A program made the translations under genes and the position numbers. Shown here one piece after another: positions 1 through 9,178 of a stretch of 64,000 bases of DNA (within the stretch, counting starts at the first letter, position 1; every line of letters begins with the position of its first letter). This DNA is from Bradyrhizobium lablabi (lineage in GTDB: Bacteria > Pseudomonadota > Alphaproteobacteria > Rhizobiales > Xanthobacteraceae). The notes below the pieces were generated by a model that saw only the letters and a list, made by a program, of their open reading frames with translations, was not told the DNA's origin and searched no databases. The DNA is taken from positions 2,976,001-3,040,000 of the forward strand of contig NZ_LT670844.1 of NCBI RefSeq assembly GCF_900141755.1. The letters are read 5' to 3'.

Positions 1-1242
1 ATGCCGGAAATCAGGGACGTCAGCAGGGAGGTCCGGCATCTGATCCTGTTCGATCATGCCGCGACCGCGAAATATTTCGGCGCGATCCAGGTGTTCGACG
101 CCGAGGGACGGTTGACCAACGACGCCTCAACACTCGATCCGGTGCGGGAGGATCGCAGCGACGAAGAGTATTTTCGGGTTCATCGCGATGGACCCGACGT
201 CGGCCTTTATATCAGCCGCCCGATGCTGCATCGCGGCGCCTATTCCATCGTGCTGAGCCGCCGCATCAGCGGCGCCGACAGAAGCTTTCTCGGCGTGGTC
301 GCCGGCTCGATCCGCTTTTCCTATTTTCACGACCTGTTCGGCCGGCTGAAACTCGGCCCGGGCGATACCATCACCGTCCTGCGCACCGACCGCACCATCA
401 TCATGCGGACGCCGTTCGACCTCGACGTCATCGGCAAGAATCTGGCGGAGCGGCCGAACTGGAACCCGGCGAATTTGCAGAATACCGGATCATATTCGGG
501 CGCGGGCCCGGTCGATCCCATCCCGCGCATGTACGTCCGGCGCAGCGGCTCTAGTCCGCTGTTCGTTGTGGTCGGAAAGCCGCTGGACAGCATCTTTGGC
601 CTGTGGCGCACCGAAGCAACCCGGATCGCCGGCATCATGCTGGCGCTGACTGTCTTCGTGATCGCGGTGACGCTGTTCCTGGCGCGTGAGATTACCCGCC
701 GCGCGCTGGCCGAGGACAAGCTTGAGGAGCTTGCAACCACCGACGCGCTGACCGGGTTGAAGAACCGGCGCAAATTCGACGCCGAGATCGATTCCGAGTG
801 GCGCCGCGCCACCCGCCAGAAAATGCCGCTGGCGCTGTTGATGATCGATGCCGACCACTTCAAGTCCTACAACGACAGCTTTGGGCATCAGGCCGGCGAC
901 GAGGTGCTGATCGGCATCGCCATCTGCATTTCGGATTCGGTGCGGCGCGCCGGCGACTGCGCCGCGCGTTATGGCGGCGAGGAGTTTGCCGTGCTGTTGC
1001 CGGGGGTCTCACCCGCGGACGCGCTGCGGATCGCCGAAACCATCCGGCTGAAAGTTCAGCAATGGTCCGGTGGACCGACGCCGACGACCGTCAGCATCGG
1101 CATTGCCAGCCTGACGCCGTCGGCGGCATTGGATCGGACGATTTTGGTGGAAGCCGCCGACAAGGCGCTCTACGCCGCCAAGGCCAATGGCCGCAACCAG
1201 TCGGCGCTGGCGAGTTTTCCGCAGCTCTCGCTGGTGGCGTGA
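1..1242 (+). CDS. Diguanylate cyclase with extracytoplasmic sensor domain (probably 5'-truncated by window edge)
   Basis: The protein would make cyclic di-GMP from two GTP. Residues 1 to about 200 resemble the distal part of a dCache-type periplasmic sensor, residues 209-227 form one membrane helix, and a GGDEF domain follows to the end. The active-site motif is GGEEF at 325-329, and an intact inhibitory I-site (RAGD, 316-319) lies five residues before it, so product inhibition is expected. dCache proteins normally begin with another membrane helix; none is present, and the frame is open at base 1. The true start therefore probably lies upstream of the window and the first ATG is internal. 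Confidence 0.9.
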   Translation: MPEIRDVSREVRHLILFDHAATAKYFGAIQVFDAEGRLTNDASTLDPVREDRSDEEYFRVHRDGPDVGLYISRPMLHRGAYSIVLSRRISGADRSFLGVVAGSIRFSYFHDLFGRLKLGPGDTITVLRTDRTIIMRTPFDLDVIGKNLAERPNWNPANLQNTGSYSGAGPVDPIPRMYVRRSGSSPLFVVVGKPLDSIFGLWRTEATRIAGIMLALTVFVIAVTLFLAREITRRALAEDKLEELATTDALTGLKNRRKFDAEIDSEWRRATRQKMPLALLMIDADHFKSYNDSFGHQAGDEVLIGIAICISDSVRRAGDCAARYGGEEFAVLLPGVSPADALRIAETIRLKVQQWSGGPTPTTVSIGIASLTPSAALDRTILVEAADKALYAAKANGRNQSALASFPQLSLVA

Positions 1243-1372
1243 GGGCGGCGAAGACAATGGCGCGTAGACGTCATCCCGAGGTGGGCGCTCTTTGGCAGCC
1301 GTGGCGCGCATCGTCCAGCTTGGCATGTACTCCGGCTCTGGACCATCCGTCTACGAACGGACGCAACCGTCC

Positions 1373-2095
1373 TCACTTGATCGCATGGTGACCGGCCGCC
1401 TGTCCTCCGTCGACGTGGAGAATTTCTCCAGTTACGAATCCCGCCGAGTCCAGGTACATCACCGCGTCAACGATGTCCGACACTTCTCCCATTCGGCCCA
1501 TGGGATGTAGCGAGGCCAAGACCTGATAGGCCTCGAGCGGATGCATCGAGGTCTTGATGATTCCCGCCGAAACTGCATTCACACGCACGCCATTTTTTGC
1601 GTACTCTATCGCGAGCGATTTCGTCGCGGCGTTCAAGGCACCCTTGGTGAGAGATGCGAGTACGGCCGGCACGCTGGTCATCGGCTGGTCAACCAGGCTG
1701 GTCGTGACAGTCACGACATGACCACTTCCTTCGCTATTCATGACCTCTATCGCACGTTGGGTCATGTGAAAGAAGCCCGTGACATTGGTGGCCATATAGG
1801 CAGCGTAGTCATCGTTCGAATAGGCGGTAAACGGCTTGGCCATGAACATACCGGCGTTGTTGACCAGCGTGTCGACACGGTCGAAGCGATCCATCGCTTC
1901 CTTGAACACCAGATTAGCTGTCTTCGGGTCGGCCACATCTCCTTGCACCGTCGCGATATCAGGATCGTCGCTTGGTTTGATAGATCGCGAAGTCGCAACG
2001 ACCCGGTAGTTGCGGCTTCTGAAGGCATGGACGAGCGCTGCGCCGATTCCCTGCGATGCCCCCGTTATCACGGCCACTGCCTGAGCTGATCTCAT
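1373..2095 (-). CDS. SDR-family oxidoreductase lacking the catalytic tyrosine
   Basis: This 240-residue protein has a classical short-chain dehydrogenase fold. The nucleotide-binding motif TGASQGIG is at 11-18, NNAG at 79-82, and a GG(Q) ending typical of SDRs is present. In the YxxxK active-site motif the lysine is K151, but the position four residues earlier is Ala147 instead of Tyr, so normal SDR catalysis is doubtful. It lies on the same strand as the acyl-CoA dehydrogenase and the AraC regulator upstream, suggesting a small accessory catabolic cluster. Substrate cannot be told from sequence. Confidence 0.85.
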   Translation of the reverse strand: MRSAQAVAVITGASQGIGAALVHAFRSRNYRVVATSRSIKPSDDPDIATVQGDVADPKTANLVFKEAMDRFDRVDTLVNNAGMFMAKPFTAYSNDDYAAYMATNVTGFFHMTQRAIEVMNSEGSGHVVTVTTSLVDQPMTSVPAVLASLTKGALNAATKSLAIEYAKNGVRVNAVSAGIIKTSMHPLEAYQVLASLHPMGRMGEVSDIVDAVMYLDSAGFVTGEILHVDGGQAAGHHAIK

Positions 2096-2178
2096 TATTC
2101 AAACCAATCTATTGATGACGTTCGATGCACTGAATAATCAAGAGGGGGCCGGTCTCGAACAACCCGTGATGTGATGCT

Positions 2179-3423
2179 TCAGGCCGCGCCGCTCGCCAGT
2201 AGCGGATCGTAATCCGGTCGTTTCATCATGGTATGAAGCTGACGCCGGCGGACACCCATGTTACCGCCGTCGAAGATCGGAAGAGCGAGTGCATCCTGCA
2301 AAAGACGTCCCAGTGGGGCTTCATGATCATAGCTGTCGATGCCGACGACGCGCATCAGATCGATGATCACACGAACCGCCGTCTCGGAGCCGTAGATTTT
2401 GGCCTGGATCGCAAGTTCATCAGCAGCAGGAGACTGCGTGTCGACGGCATGGCACGCGCGCCAGCTCAGATATCGCGCCGATTCGATCATCATTTTTGCG
2501 TCGGCCAACGCATATCCCACCGCCTGATGCTCGATGATCGGATGAACGCCGCCACGCCGTTCGGTCCGGGCGAAGTTCAACGCGAAGTCGAACGCCGCCC
2601 GCATCAACGCCACGCCAAGGATTCCGACCAACGCCGCGGTGCCGGTAAAGCTGGCAGCCGTCAGCGCGAGACCGCCACCCTCCTCCCCGAGCAGATTGTG
2701 CCGCGGCACGGAGACATTCTCGAAACGGAATTCCGGCGTGAGATGCGCACGGTGACCGACAGAATCGATTGCGCGCTCAAAGACGATGCCTGATGCGGGT
2801 CGTTCAACCGCAATGACAGAAATGGCGTTCTCAGGCGGAACGTCAGGGTCGGTACGGCACACTACACATAAAATGTCTGCACCTTTCCGATCCCAGCCAG
2901 TCGCCGAGGAAACCCACTTCTTTCGGCCATTAATGATCCAGCGGTCGCTGTGGAGTTTGGCGACGGTGCGCACACCCTCGCCTGGCAGCGGAGCAGCGGC
3001 GTTAGCGCTGCCACCTGGTTCGGTTGAGCAAAACCCGGCCAACGGCGCCCCGCTCTTCTTCAAGAACGGGCCGAGCAGCCGGCTACACTGCTCCGGCGTG
3101 CCTCCGAGCAAAATCGGCAAAAGACCGAGCACAGTTCCAAGCATCGTCAAGGTGACGCTTGCATTTACGCTATAGAATTCCTCGGCCATGACGGCCATGT
3201 CGATCAGGCCAGCGTTCTCGCCACCTGCCGGAGCCGGAATGCATTTCCGCAAAAAGCCGGCTGCCACCAGGGCTTCGTAGATAGGCCGGGTCGCAAGAAA
3301 TCGCTCCTCTGGGGTTGGCAGCAACTCGGCGGCCTTTGCCCCTGCAAGCACGTCTGCGGCGAACCGGCGGGATTCGAGCTGGAGCTCGCGCTGCTGTGGC
3401 GTAAGCGTAAAGTCGATTGCCAT
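2179..3423 (-). CDS. Acyl-CoA dehydrogenase family flavoprotein
   Basis: This 414-residue protein has the N-terminal helical, central beta (FCSTEPGGSAN, then a KKWVSS strand) and C-terminal helical regions of acyl-CoA dehydrogenases, which oxidise acyl-CoA to enoyl-CoA with FAD. Near the C-terminus the usual YEGT segment carrying the catalytic Glu reads FDGGN, so Asp replaces Glu. An alternative role as an FAD monooxygenase-like member of the superfamily is possible. It lies 83 bp upstream of the SDR on the same strand and probably shares its regulation by the adjacent AraC protein (inference from position). Confidence 0.85.
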   Translation of the reverse strand: MAIDFTLTPQQRELQLESRRFAADVLAGAKAAELLPTPEERFLATRPIYEALVAAGFLRKCIPAPAGGENAGLIDMAVMAEEFYSVNASVTLTMLGTVLGLLPILLGGTPEQCSRLLGPFLKKSGAPLAGFCSTEPGGSANAAAPLPGEGVRTVAKLHSDRWIINGRKKWVSSATGWDRKGADILCVVCRTDPDVPPENAISVIAVERPASGIVFERAIDSVGHRAHLTPEFRFENVSVPRHNLLGEEGGGLALTAASFTGTAALVGILGVALMRAAFDFALNFARTERRGGVHPIIEHQAVGYALADAKMMIESARYLSWRACHAVDTQSPAADELAIQAKIYGSETAVRVIIDLMRVVGIDSYDHEAPLGRLLQDALALPIFDGGNMGVRRRQLHTMMKRPDYDPLLASGAA

Positions 3424-3619
3424 CGAGACTTTCCCAATTTGATGACGTTTTAGCCGCCCGGCAAACGGCTATCCGATCGGAGCAGGAAAGTCTTGGAGGG
3501 TAGCGCCCGATTTATTGGCTTATGGTGCACCACAGCCTGCGAGATCAACCGCAGTCGCGCTACGGGTTATTGTCTGGGCGTGATCTTTTCGGAGAACCAG
3601 CTTTTTTCCGGATCGCGCT

Positions 3620-4561
3620 TTAGCCAGAGCTCGAACTCATGGTGCGACGAAACTCTCGGGGTGTCGCGCCATTGGCGCGCTTGAACAGCCGGTTGAAGTG
3701 CGAAATATCCCGAAAGCCCGCAGCGAACGCGATTTCCGCTATCGTTTTGTTTTTGTGATTGTCGAGCAAATTACGGGTGCAGACAAGAATCCGCTTGCCG
3801 GTTACGTGCTCTCCAACCGACCGACCCGTCTCGGAAAACAGCTTGTGCACATAGCGCTGCGAGCAATGAAATTTTCGCGCCAGGGTCGCAGCGGAAATGC
3901 TGGGATCGTCGCTATTACGATCAATATGGTCCAGCATCATCGACAACAATACGGGGGCGTTGGTCCGCTCGGACACCCCTTCTGCGAGCACACCAGTTGC
4001 ATGAAAAATCAGATCGACAATGTGTGCGCCGCTGAGGGCAGCCATTTCCGAAGGTGCCTGTAAGCTGAGGCAAAGTTCGGCATAACCTGCGAGCGTGCGG
4101 GAGAGGGCACGGCCTCCTTCTGTCGCAGACAGGGTCAGCCGCGGCCGCTCGGAAAAATTGCTCGGCAGCAGATGCCTCGGTACGGCAAAGCAAAATAGTT
4201 GAAAATCACGACCATTTGCGATTTCGAACGGCTCCGTCGTGTCCGCGACAGCAAGATCTCCCGGCCCGCAGATCTGCTCGTGACCGCGCTGCGTGTAGCG
4301 GCCCACCCCTTCAAGTTGAAGATTGATAAAGCACAGATCGTCGCTACTGCGCGCTATGTGGGAACGCAAGCGCAGAACCCTGTGTTTGGTTGCCGTGACG
4401 CGGGAAATCTGGATGGGAGCAGCGTCAGTCCTGGATATCGACCCTTGGAAAGGATGCTCGATTATTTTGCGCGGCTCCAGTTGGACGAAAGCGTTCGCGA
4501 GATCGTCAGCCCAGCTGCCAAAGGGCTGATCCGTTTGACACTGTTTTGCCGACCACTCCAT
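3620..4561 (-). CDS. AraC/XylS-family transcriptional regulator
   Basis: This 313-residue protein has a C-terminal double helix-turn-helix of the AraC type, with the second helix-turn-helix signature IAEIAFAAGFRDISHFNRLF followed by the PREFRR ending. The N-terminal 180 residues look like the AraC_binding_2 sensing domain found in regulators of aromatic or amide catabolism. It is encoded upstream of and on the same strand as the acyl-CoA dehydrogenase, with about 200 bp between them that could hold its operator. The target operon and inducer are inferred only from this position. Confidence 0.88.
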   Translation of the reverse strand: MEWSAKQCQTDQPFGSWADDLANAFVQLEPRKIIEHPFQGSISRTDAAPIQISRVTATKHRVLRLRSHIARSSDDLCFINLQLEGVGRYTQRGHEQICGPGDLAVADTTEPFEIANGRDFQLFCFAVPRHLLPSNFSERPRLTLSATEGGRALSRTLAGYAELCLSLQAPSEMAALSGAHIVDLIFHATGVLAEGVSERTNAPVLLSMMLDHIDRNSDDPSISAATLARKFHCSQRYVHKLFSETGRSVGEHVTGKRILVCTRNLLDNHKNKTIAEIAFAAGFRDISHFNRLFKRANGATPREFRRTMSSSSG

Positions 4562-4660
4562 GGCGTCCCAATAAATGCGGCTGCAAACCCGACGGTCTAA
4601 TCAGGATACGATATATTTTGGCGGAGAACGGATCAAATCTCGCGGAGGACATTCGAGTGC

Positions 4661-4738
4661 CGGCGAAGCTCCGCGAAGCAATCCGGAGCCCCGGGGAAAA
4701 GGTGGATTGCTTCGGCGCTTCGCTCCTCGCAATGACGG
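4661..4738. repeat. Palindromic repeat, 'GCAATGACG' family
   Basis: Arms containing GCGAAGCAATCC and GGATTGCTTCG form an imperfect stem, and the right end reads CTCGCAATGACG. Related copies lie at 29173-29328, 38924-39003 and 39151-39222. It sits just beyond the 3' end of galU. Confidence 0.7.
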
Positions 4739-4758
4739 TGGAAAGAGCCTGCACTCCC

Positions 4759-5640
4759 TCACTTCTCCAGATACCTCTTCATCTCTTCCCGCAAACCGTC
4801 GCGCAACTCCGCGCGGGCCATGCCGTAGGCGATATTGGCGCGGAGGAAGCCGGCTTTCGAGCCGCAATCGTGCCGCTCGCCCTCGAACTCGACGCCGTAG
4901 AAACTTTGCGTCTTGGCGAGGCCGATCATGGCATCGGTAAGCTGGATCTCGCCGCCGGCGCCGCGCTCTTGCGTCTCCAGGATCTTGAAAATCTCCGGCT
5001 GCAGGATGTAGCGCCCGGTGATCGAGAGATTGGACGGCGCGGTGCCCTTGGGCGGCTTTTCCACCATGCCGTCGACCTCGAACATGTTGCCGTGGGCATG
5101 GCGCTTGCCGACCCCGCAGATGCCGTATTGATGGGTGAGATGCGCGGGCACTTCCTCGACCGCGATCAGGTTGGATTTTTCACCGAGCTTGCCGGCGGCC
5201 TCGATCATTTGCGCAAGGCAGCCCGGCGTGTTCAAGACCAGCTCATCCGGCAGCACCACCGCGAACGGCTCGTTGCCGACGATGTCGCGGGCGCACCACA
5301 CCGCGTGCCCAAGTCCAAGCGGCGCCTGCTGCCGCGTAAAACTCATGGCGCCGGCTTCGGGCTGGTCGCGCGCCAGAATTTCGATTTCGGCCTTCTTGCC
5401 TCGGGCCTGGAGGGTGGTGTCGAGCTCGAACATGCGGTCGAAATGGTCCTCGATCACGCCCTTGTTGCGCCCGGTGACGAAGACAAAATGTTCGATGCCG
5501 GCCTCTTTGGCCTCGTCGACCACATATTGGATCAAGGGCTTGTCGACGATGGTCAGCATTTCCTTCGGCATCGCTTTGGTGGCGGGCAGTACGCGGGTGC
5601 CGAGGCCGGCGACCGGGAAGACGGCTTTGCGGATTTTCAT
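4759..5640 (-). CDS. galU: UTP-glucose-1-phosphate uridylyltransferase GalU
   Basis: GalU makes UDP-glucose from UTP and glucose-1-phosphate, feeding exopolysaccharide, lipopolysaccharide and cyclic glucan synthesis in the cytoplasm. The 293-residue length is typical of the family. The N-terminal nucleotide-binding signature AGLGTRVLPATKAMPKEML is intact, and the central FVFVTGRNKGVIEDHFD segment and the PPKGTAPSN motif also fit GalU. The ATG at 5640 lies directly before the KIRKAVFPVAG strand expected at the N-terminus. It diverges from the lytic transglycosylase gene across about 225 bp. Confidence 0.95.
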   Translation of the reverse strand: MKIRKAVFPVAGLGTRVLPATKAMPKEMLTIVDKPLIQYVVDEAKEAGIEHFVFVTGRNKGVIEDHFDRMFELDTTLQARGKKAEIEILARDQPEAGAMSFTRQQAPLGLGHAVWCARDIVGNEPFAVVLPDELVLNTPGCLAQMIEAAGKLGEKSNLIAVEEVPAHLTHQYGICGVGKRHAHGNMFEVDGMVEKPPKGTAPSNLSITGRYILQPEIFKILETQERGAGGEIQLTDAMIGLAKTQSFYGVEFEGERHDCGSKAGFLRANIAYGMARAELRDGLREEMKRYLEK

Positions 5641-5865
5641 GGGATGAGCGGATTACCTTTGAGGGTGCGGGCGGGCGGTGCTTTTCAATGGCATGTTGGT
5701 AACTGTTTTGCAGCCGGTAACAAAGGCGGATGTAAGGAGGGCCCGCAGCTGCCCTGCCGGGGCTGAACCGCCTTCCTGCCTGCAAAATCTTGCTTTTGTT
5801 AATCTATTGGAAACCGTGACAATGCCTGCTGAAAGCGGGATATTTGCGTGTATTGCGGGTGGATC

Positions 5866-7254
5866 ATGACACGACCGACCGGACGTTTGGCCGACAGGCG
5901 ATGGAGCGCGCTGGTCCTTGCAGTGGCGCTCCTGGTATCCGGCGACGCCCGCGCGCAGTCCACGGGCGGCGGGCTGTCGAACCTGTTCGGCAACATTTTT
6001 TCCGGATCGAACTCCGCTTCCCCCGCGCAACCGCAGACGACACCGGGCGGTAATGGGGCGCCGCCCTGGAGCGGCGAGGACGGCGCCTCTGGCCATCCCC
6101 TGATGACGGCGAGCGCGATCCGACAGGCTGCCGCTAATTTCGGCAATTGTGTCGCCGCGATGTGGCCGGACGCTGCGCGCCGCAACATCACGCAAGAGAA
6201 CTTTCAGCGTTTTACCGCGGGTCTTGAACCCGATCTGCGCATCATGGACCTGATGGATTCGCAGCCGGAATTCACCAAATCGATCTGGGACTATCTCGAC
6301 ATCCTGGTGAATGACAACCGCCTCGCCAAGGGAAAAGAGATCCTCGCCAAGTACAAAGCGCAGTTCGATGCGACCGAAAAAGCCTATGGCGTCGACCGCT
6401 ATGCGATCGCGGCGATCTGGGGCATTGAGTCGAACTATTCGACGCAAATGGGCGACCGCAGCGTACTGCAATCGACCGCGACGCTTTCCTGCATCGGCCG
6501 CCGCCAAGCCTATTTCAAGGACGAGTTCCTCTCGGCGCTCGAAATCCTCAACCGCGGCGATCTCAAGCCGGAACAGATGCGCGGCTCCTGGGCCGGCGCA
6601 TTCGGGCCCACCCAATTCATGCCGACCGCGTTCAAGCGCTATGCCGTCGATGCCGACGGCGACGGCCGCCGCGACGTCGTCGACGATCCCGCCGATCTGA
6701 TTGCCTCGACCGCCAATAATCTGAAAAAGGACGGCTGGCAGACCGGCCAAACCTGGGGCTACGAGGTCGTGGTGCCGCAAAACTTCAACTACATGCTGGC
6801 GGACCGCGCGAAGACGATGACGATCGCGCAGTGGGAGCATCTCGGCATCAACCGCGCCGGAAACCAACCCTTCCCGCATCCGACCGAGAAAGCCTATCTC
6901 TTGGCCCCGGCCGGCGCCGAGGGCCCCGGTTTCCTGATGCTGCAGAATTTTCGCGTGATCATGAAATACAACCCGGCCGAGGCCTATGCGCTGGCGATCG
7001 GCCATTTCGCCGACCGCTTGCGCGGCGGTCAGCCGTTCGTGCAGCCCTGGCCACGGCAGGAGCGCGAATTGTCGCGGGCCGAGCGGCTGGAACTGCAGCA
7101 GCTTCTGGCCCAGCGCGGTTTTTACCGCGGCACTCCGGATGGGCAACTCGGCGGTCAGACCAGGGAGGCGCTGCGCAGCTTCCAGGCCTCAATCGGGGCG
7201 CCGGCGGACGGATTTGCCTCCTCCGACGTGCTGGAGCGGCTCAGGGGGCACTGA
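5866..7254 (+). CDS. MltB-type lytic murein transglycosylase with C-terminal peptidoglycan-binding domain
   Basis: The enzyme would cleave the N-acetylmuramyl-beta-1,4-N-acetylglucosamine bond in the periplasm, leaving 1,6-anhydro ends. I chose the ATG at 5866 over an in-frame GTG at 5848 because it gives a clean signal peptide ending near ARAQ. The MltB-like core covers about residues 80-390. Its catalytic acid is Glu188 in GIESNYS, and the GPTQFMPTAFKRYAVDADGD region is strongly conserved. Residues about 400-462 form a PG_binding_1 domain (LLAQRGFYRGTPDGQLGGQT). A DUF459 envelope protein gene follows on the same strand. Confidence 0.93.
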   Translation: MTRPTGRLADRRWSALVLAVALLVSGDARAQSTGGGLSNLFGNIFSGSNSASPAQPQTTPGGNGAPPWSGEDGASGHPLMTASAIRQAAANFGNCVAAMWPDAARRNITQENFQRFTAGLEPDLRIMDLMDSQPEFTKSIWDYLDILVNDNRLAKGKEILAKYKAQFDATEKAYGVDRYAIAAIWGIESNYSTQMGDRSVLQSTATLSCIGRRQAYFKDEFLSALEILNRGDLKPEQMRGSWAGAFGPTQFMPTAFKRYAVDADGDGRRDVVDDPADLIASTANNLKKDGWQTGQTWGYEVVVPQNFNYMLADRAKTMTIAQWEHLGINRAGNQPFPHPTEKAYLLAPAGAEGPGFLMLQNFRVIMKYNPAEAYALAIGHFADRLRGGQPFVQPWPRQERELSRAERLELQQLLAQRGFYRGTPDGQLGGQTREALRSFQASIGAPADGFASSDVLERLRGH

Positions 7255-7410
7255 AACGCCGGTTTCAGCCCCGAAAGTAACCCTGAAAACCACGTTTGCG
7301 CGCAGCCCTTGACGGCTGCGGGAAATGCCCGGTTTATGGCTTCGAAATCTGCCCGCTTGCAGCCTGATTCCGCTATCATAGTTATTGCCGATCGATTGCG
7401 ACGAAGCCGC

Positions 7411-9081
7411 ATGAACCAGAAAAACTCCTTTTTGCGCCTGTTCACCGAGACCGGTCCGCTGGTCGCGCTGGCCGTGGCGATCGCGCTGTTGGTGGGGATC
7501 GCCGGCCCGGCCTCCGCGCAGTTTTTCAATTTCGGCGGCTTTGGCGGGCCGCCGCGGCCGCAACCGCGCAGCAATGGCGGATTCGGCGGTGGCGGCGGCT
7601 GGTTCGGCGGCGATCTGTTCGCGCCATTCCAGCAGCAGGCGCCGAAGCGGCCGGTGGAGAATTTTTCCAAGGCGCCGCCGCCGGAGAAGCGCGAGAACGC
7701 GACCGCGCCGGAGCGCAACGTCGTGGTGCTCGGCGACGCCATGGCCGACTGGCTCGCTTATGGTCTCGAGTACGCCTACACCGAACAGCCCGACATGGGC
7801 GTGATCCGCCGGAGCAAGACCGTCTCCGGGCTCATCAAGTATCAGCCCAAGGGCGATCCGGCCGATTGGGCCGCCGCCGCCAAGGGCATCCTCGCCAACG
7901 AGAAGCCGGACGCCATCGTCGTGATGCTCGGGCTCAACGACCGCGTCGCGCTGCGCGAGCCGGCGGTCGATAAATCCGACAGCAAGTCGTCGGACAAGAA
8001 GACTGGCGACAAGGGCGACAAGAAGGACGCCAAGGCCAAGCCCGACGCCAAGCCTTCGGATGGAAAACCCGGCGACGCCGCCGCTGCAAAACCGGAAGAC
8101 AAGCCGGTCGATACCGAATTGGCTCCGGAGGATGCCGATAATGACGCGCCGCCGGCGATCGCACCGGAAAAAAGCGCGCGCTCGCCGAACGGCCTCTACG
8201 AGTTTCGCGAGGAGCGCTGGGTCGAGCTCTACACCAAGAAAATCGAAGAGATGATCGCGGTGATGAAATCCAAGGGCGTGCCGGTATTGTGGGTCGGCCT
8301 GCCCGCGGTGCGCGGCGCCAAGGCGACCTCCGACATGCTGTTCCTGGATGCGCTCTATCGCGATGCCGCCGGCAAGGCCGGCATCACCTATGTCGATGTC
8401 TGGGACGGTTTTGTCGACGAAGCCGGCCGCTTCGTGCAGAAGGGCCCGGACTTCGAAGGCCAGATGCGCCAATTGCGCACCTATGACGGCGTGTACTTCA
8501 CCGAGCGCGGCGCGCGAAAACTCGCCCATTATGTCGAGCGCGAGGTCACCCGGCTGTTGGCTGCGCGTTCGGCCCCGATCACGCTGCCGACTGAACCGGC
8601 GACCCCTGATGCCAATGCGCTGCCGGGCCAGCCGGCGCCGCGGCCGCTGGCCGGACCGATCCTGCCGCTGGTGGCGTCGTCGGTCGGCACCGATCAATTG
8701 CTCGGCGGCCCCGGCTCCCGCCCGGCCGCGGTCGATGCGCTGGCGGCGCGAACGCTGGTCAAGGGCGAGCCGCTGGCGCCGCCGGCCGGCCGCGCCGATG
8801 ATTTCGTCTGGCCGCGCCGCGAAGTCGGGCGCGAACAGGCCAAGGGCGAAACGCCGGTGGCCTCCGTTGCCCCCGACGGAACGGTCGCCGCGCCGGGCGC
8901 GCCGGCAGCGCCACTGAAGCCGAAAAAGCCTGCGCCGAGTCAATCGGGCGCACCGCCGCGGAATTTCTTCGGATTTGGCAACGCGCCGCGTCAGCCTCAA
9001 TTCGCGCCGCGTCCGCCCGGCAACGTTCCGCGCCCACCGGCCAACGTCGGACGGTCGGCGGGACTACCAGGTTTCTGGTGA
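7411..9081 (+). CDS. Periplasmic DUF459 (SGNH-like) protein with substituted catalytic residues
   Basis: From the ATG at 7411 the protein is 557 residues, with an N-terminal hydrophobic signal ending near ASAQ. An upstream ATG at 7336 and a TTG at 7309 are possible but would bury the signal. DUF459 is an SGNH-hydrolase-like fold. Block I here is GDA (108-110) where hydrolases have GDS, GLND is kept near 174, and the terminal DxxH reads DGVY (D359, Y362). Nucleophile Ser and catalytic His are therefore both replaced. A Lys/Asp/Ser-rich linker (about 187-235) interrupts the fold, and a Pro/Gly-rich tail follows about residue 390. Role unknown; proximity to a transglycosylase suggests cell-wall work. 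Confidence 0.85.
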   Translation: MNQKNSFLRLFTETGPLVALAVAIALLVGIAGPASAQFFNFGGFGGPPRPQPRSNGGFGGGGGWFGGDLFAPFQQQAPKRPVENFSKAPPPEKRENATAPERNVVVLGDAMADWLAYGLEYAYTEQPDMGVIRRSKTVSGLIKYQPKGDPADWAAAAKGILANEKPDAIVVMLGLNDRVALREPAVDKSDSKSSDKKTGDKGDKKDAKAKPDAKPSDGKPGDAAAAKPEDKPVDTELAPEDADNDAPPAIAPEKSARSPNGLYEFREERWVELYTKKIEEMIAVMKSKGVPVLWVGLPAVRGAKATSDMLFLDALYRDAAGKAGITYVDVWDGFVDEAGRFVQKGPDFEGQMRQLRTYDGVYFTERGARKLAHYVEREVTRLLAARSAPITLPTEPATPDANALPGQPAPRPLAGPILPLVASSVGTDQLLGGPGSRPAAVDALAARTLVKGEPLAPPAGRADDFVWPRREVGREQAKGETPVASVAPDGTVAAPGAPAAPLKPKKPAPSQSGAPPRNFFGFGNAPRQPQFAPRPPGNVPRPPANVGRSAGLPGFW

Positions 9082-9178
9082 GGAGCGAGTCTCGCGGGTC
9101 TCCAAGCATGAGGCCGCAGCCGTCCGAAAAGCGGCCAAGGCTGCCGCTCAGAAGGAAGCGTTTGGCGATCGACTTCGC

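Noticed and set aside
5653..7146. Long minus-strand open frame opposite the lytic transglycosylase
   Set aside because: It mirrors the third-codon GC bias of the plus-strand gene, which has clear domains and a catalytic Glu. The antisense product shows no domain.
7189..9000. 603-codon minus-strand open frame opposite the DUF459 gene
   Set aside because: It is an antisense shadow with low-complexity Arg-rich product; the plus strand has signal peptide and DUF459 blocks.
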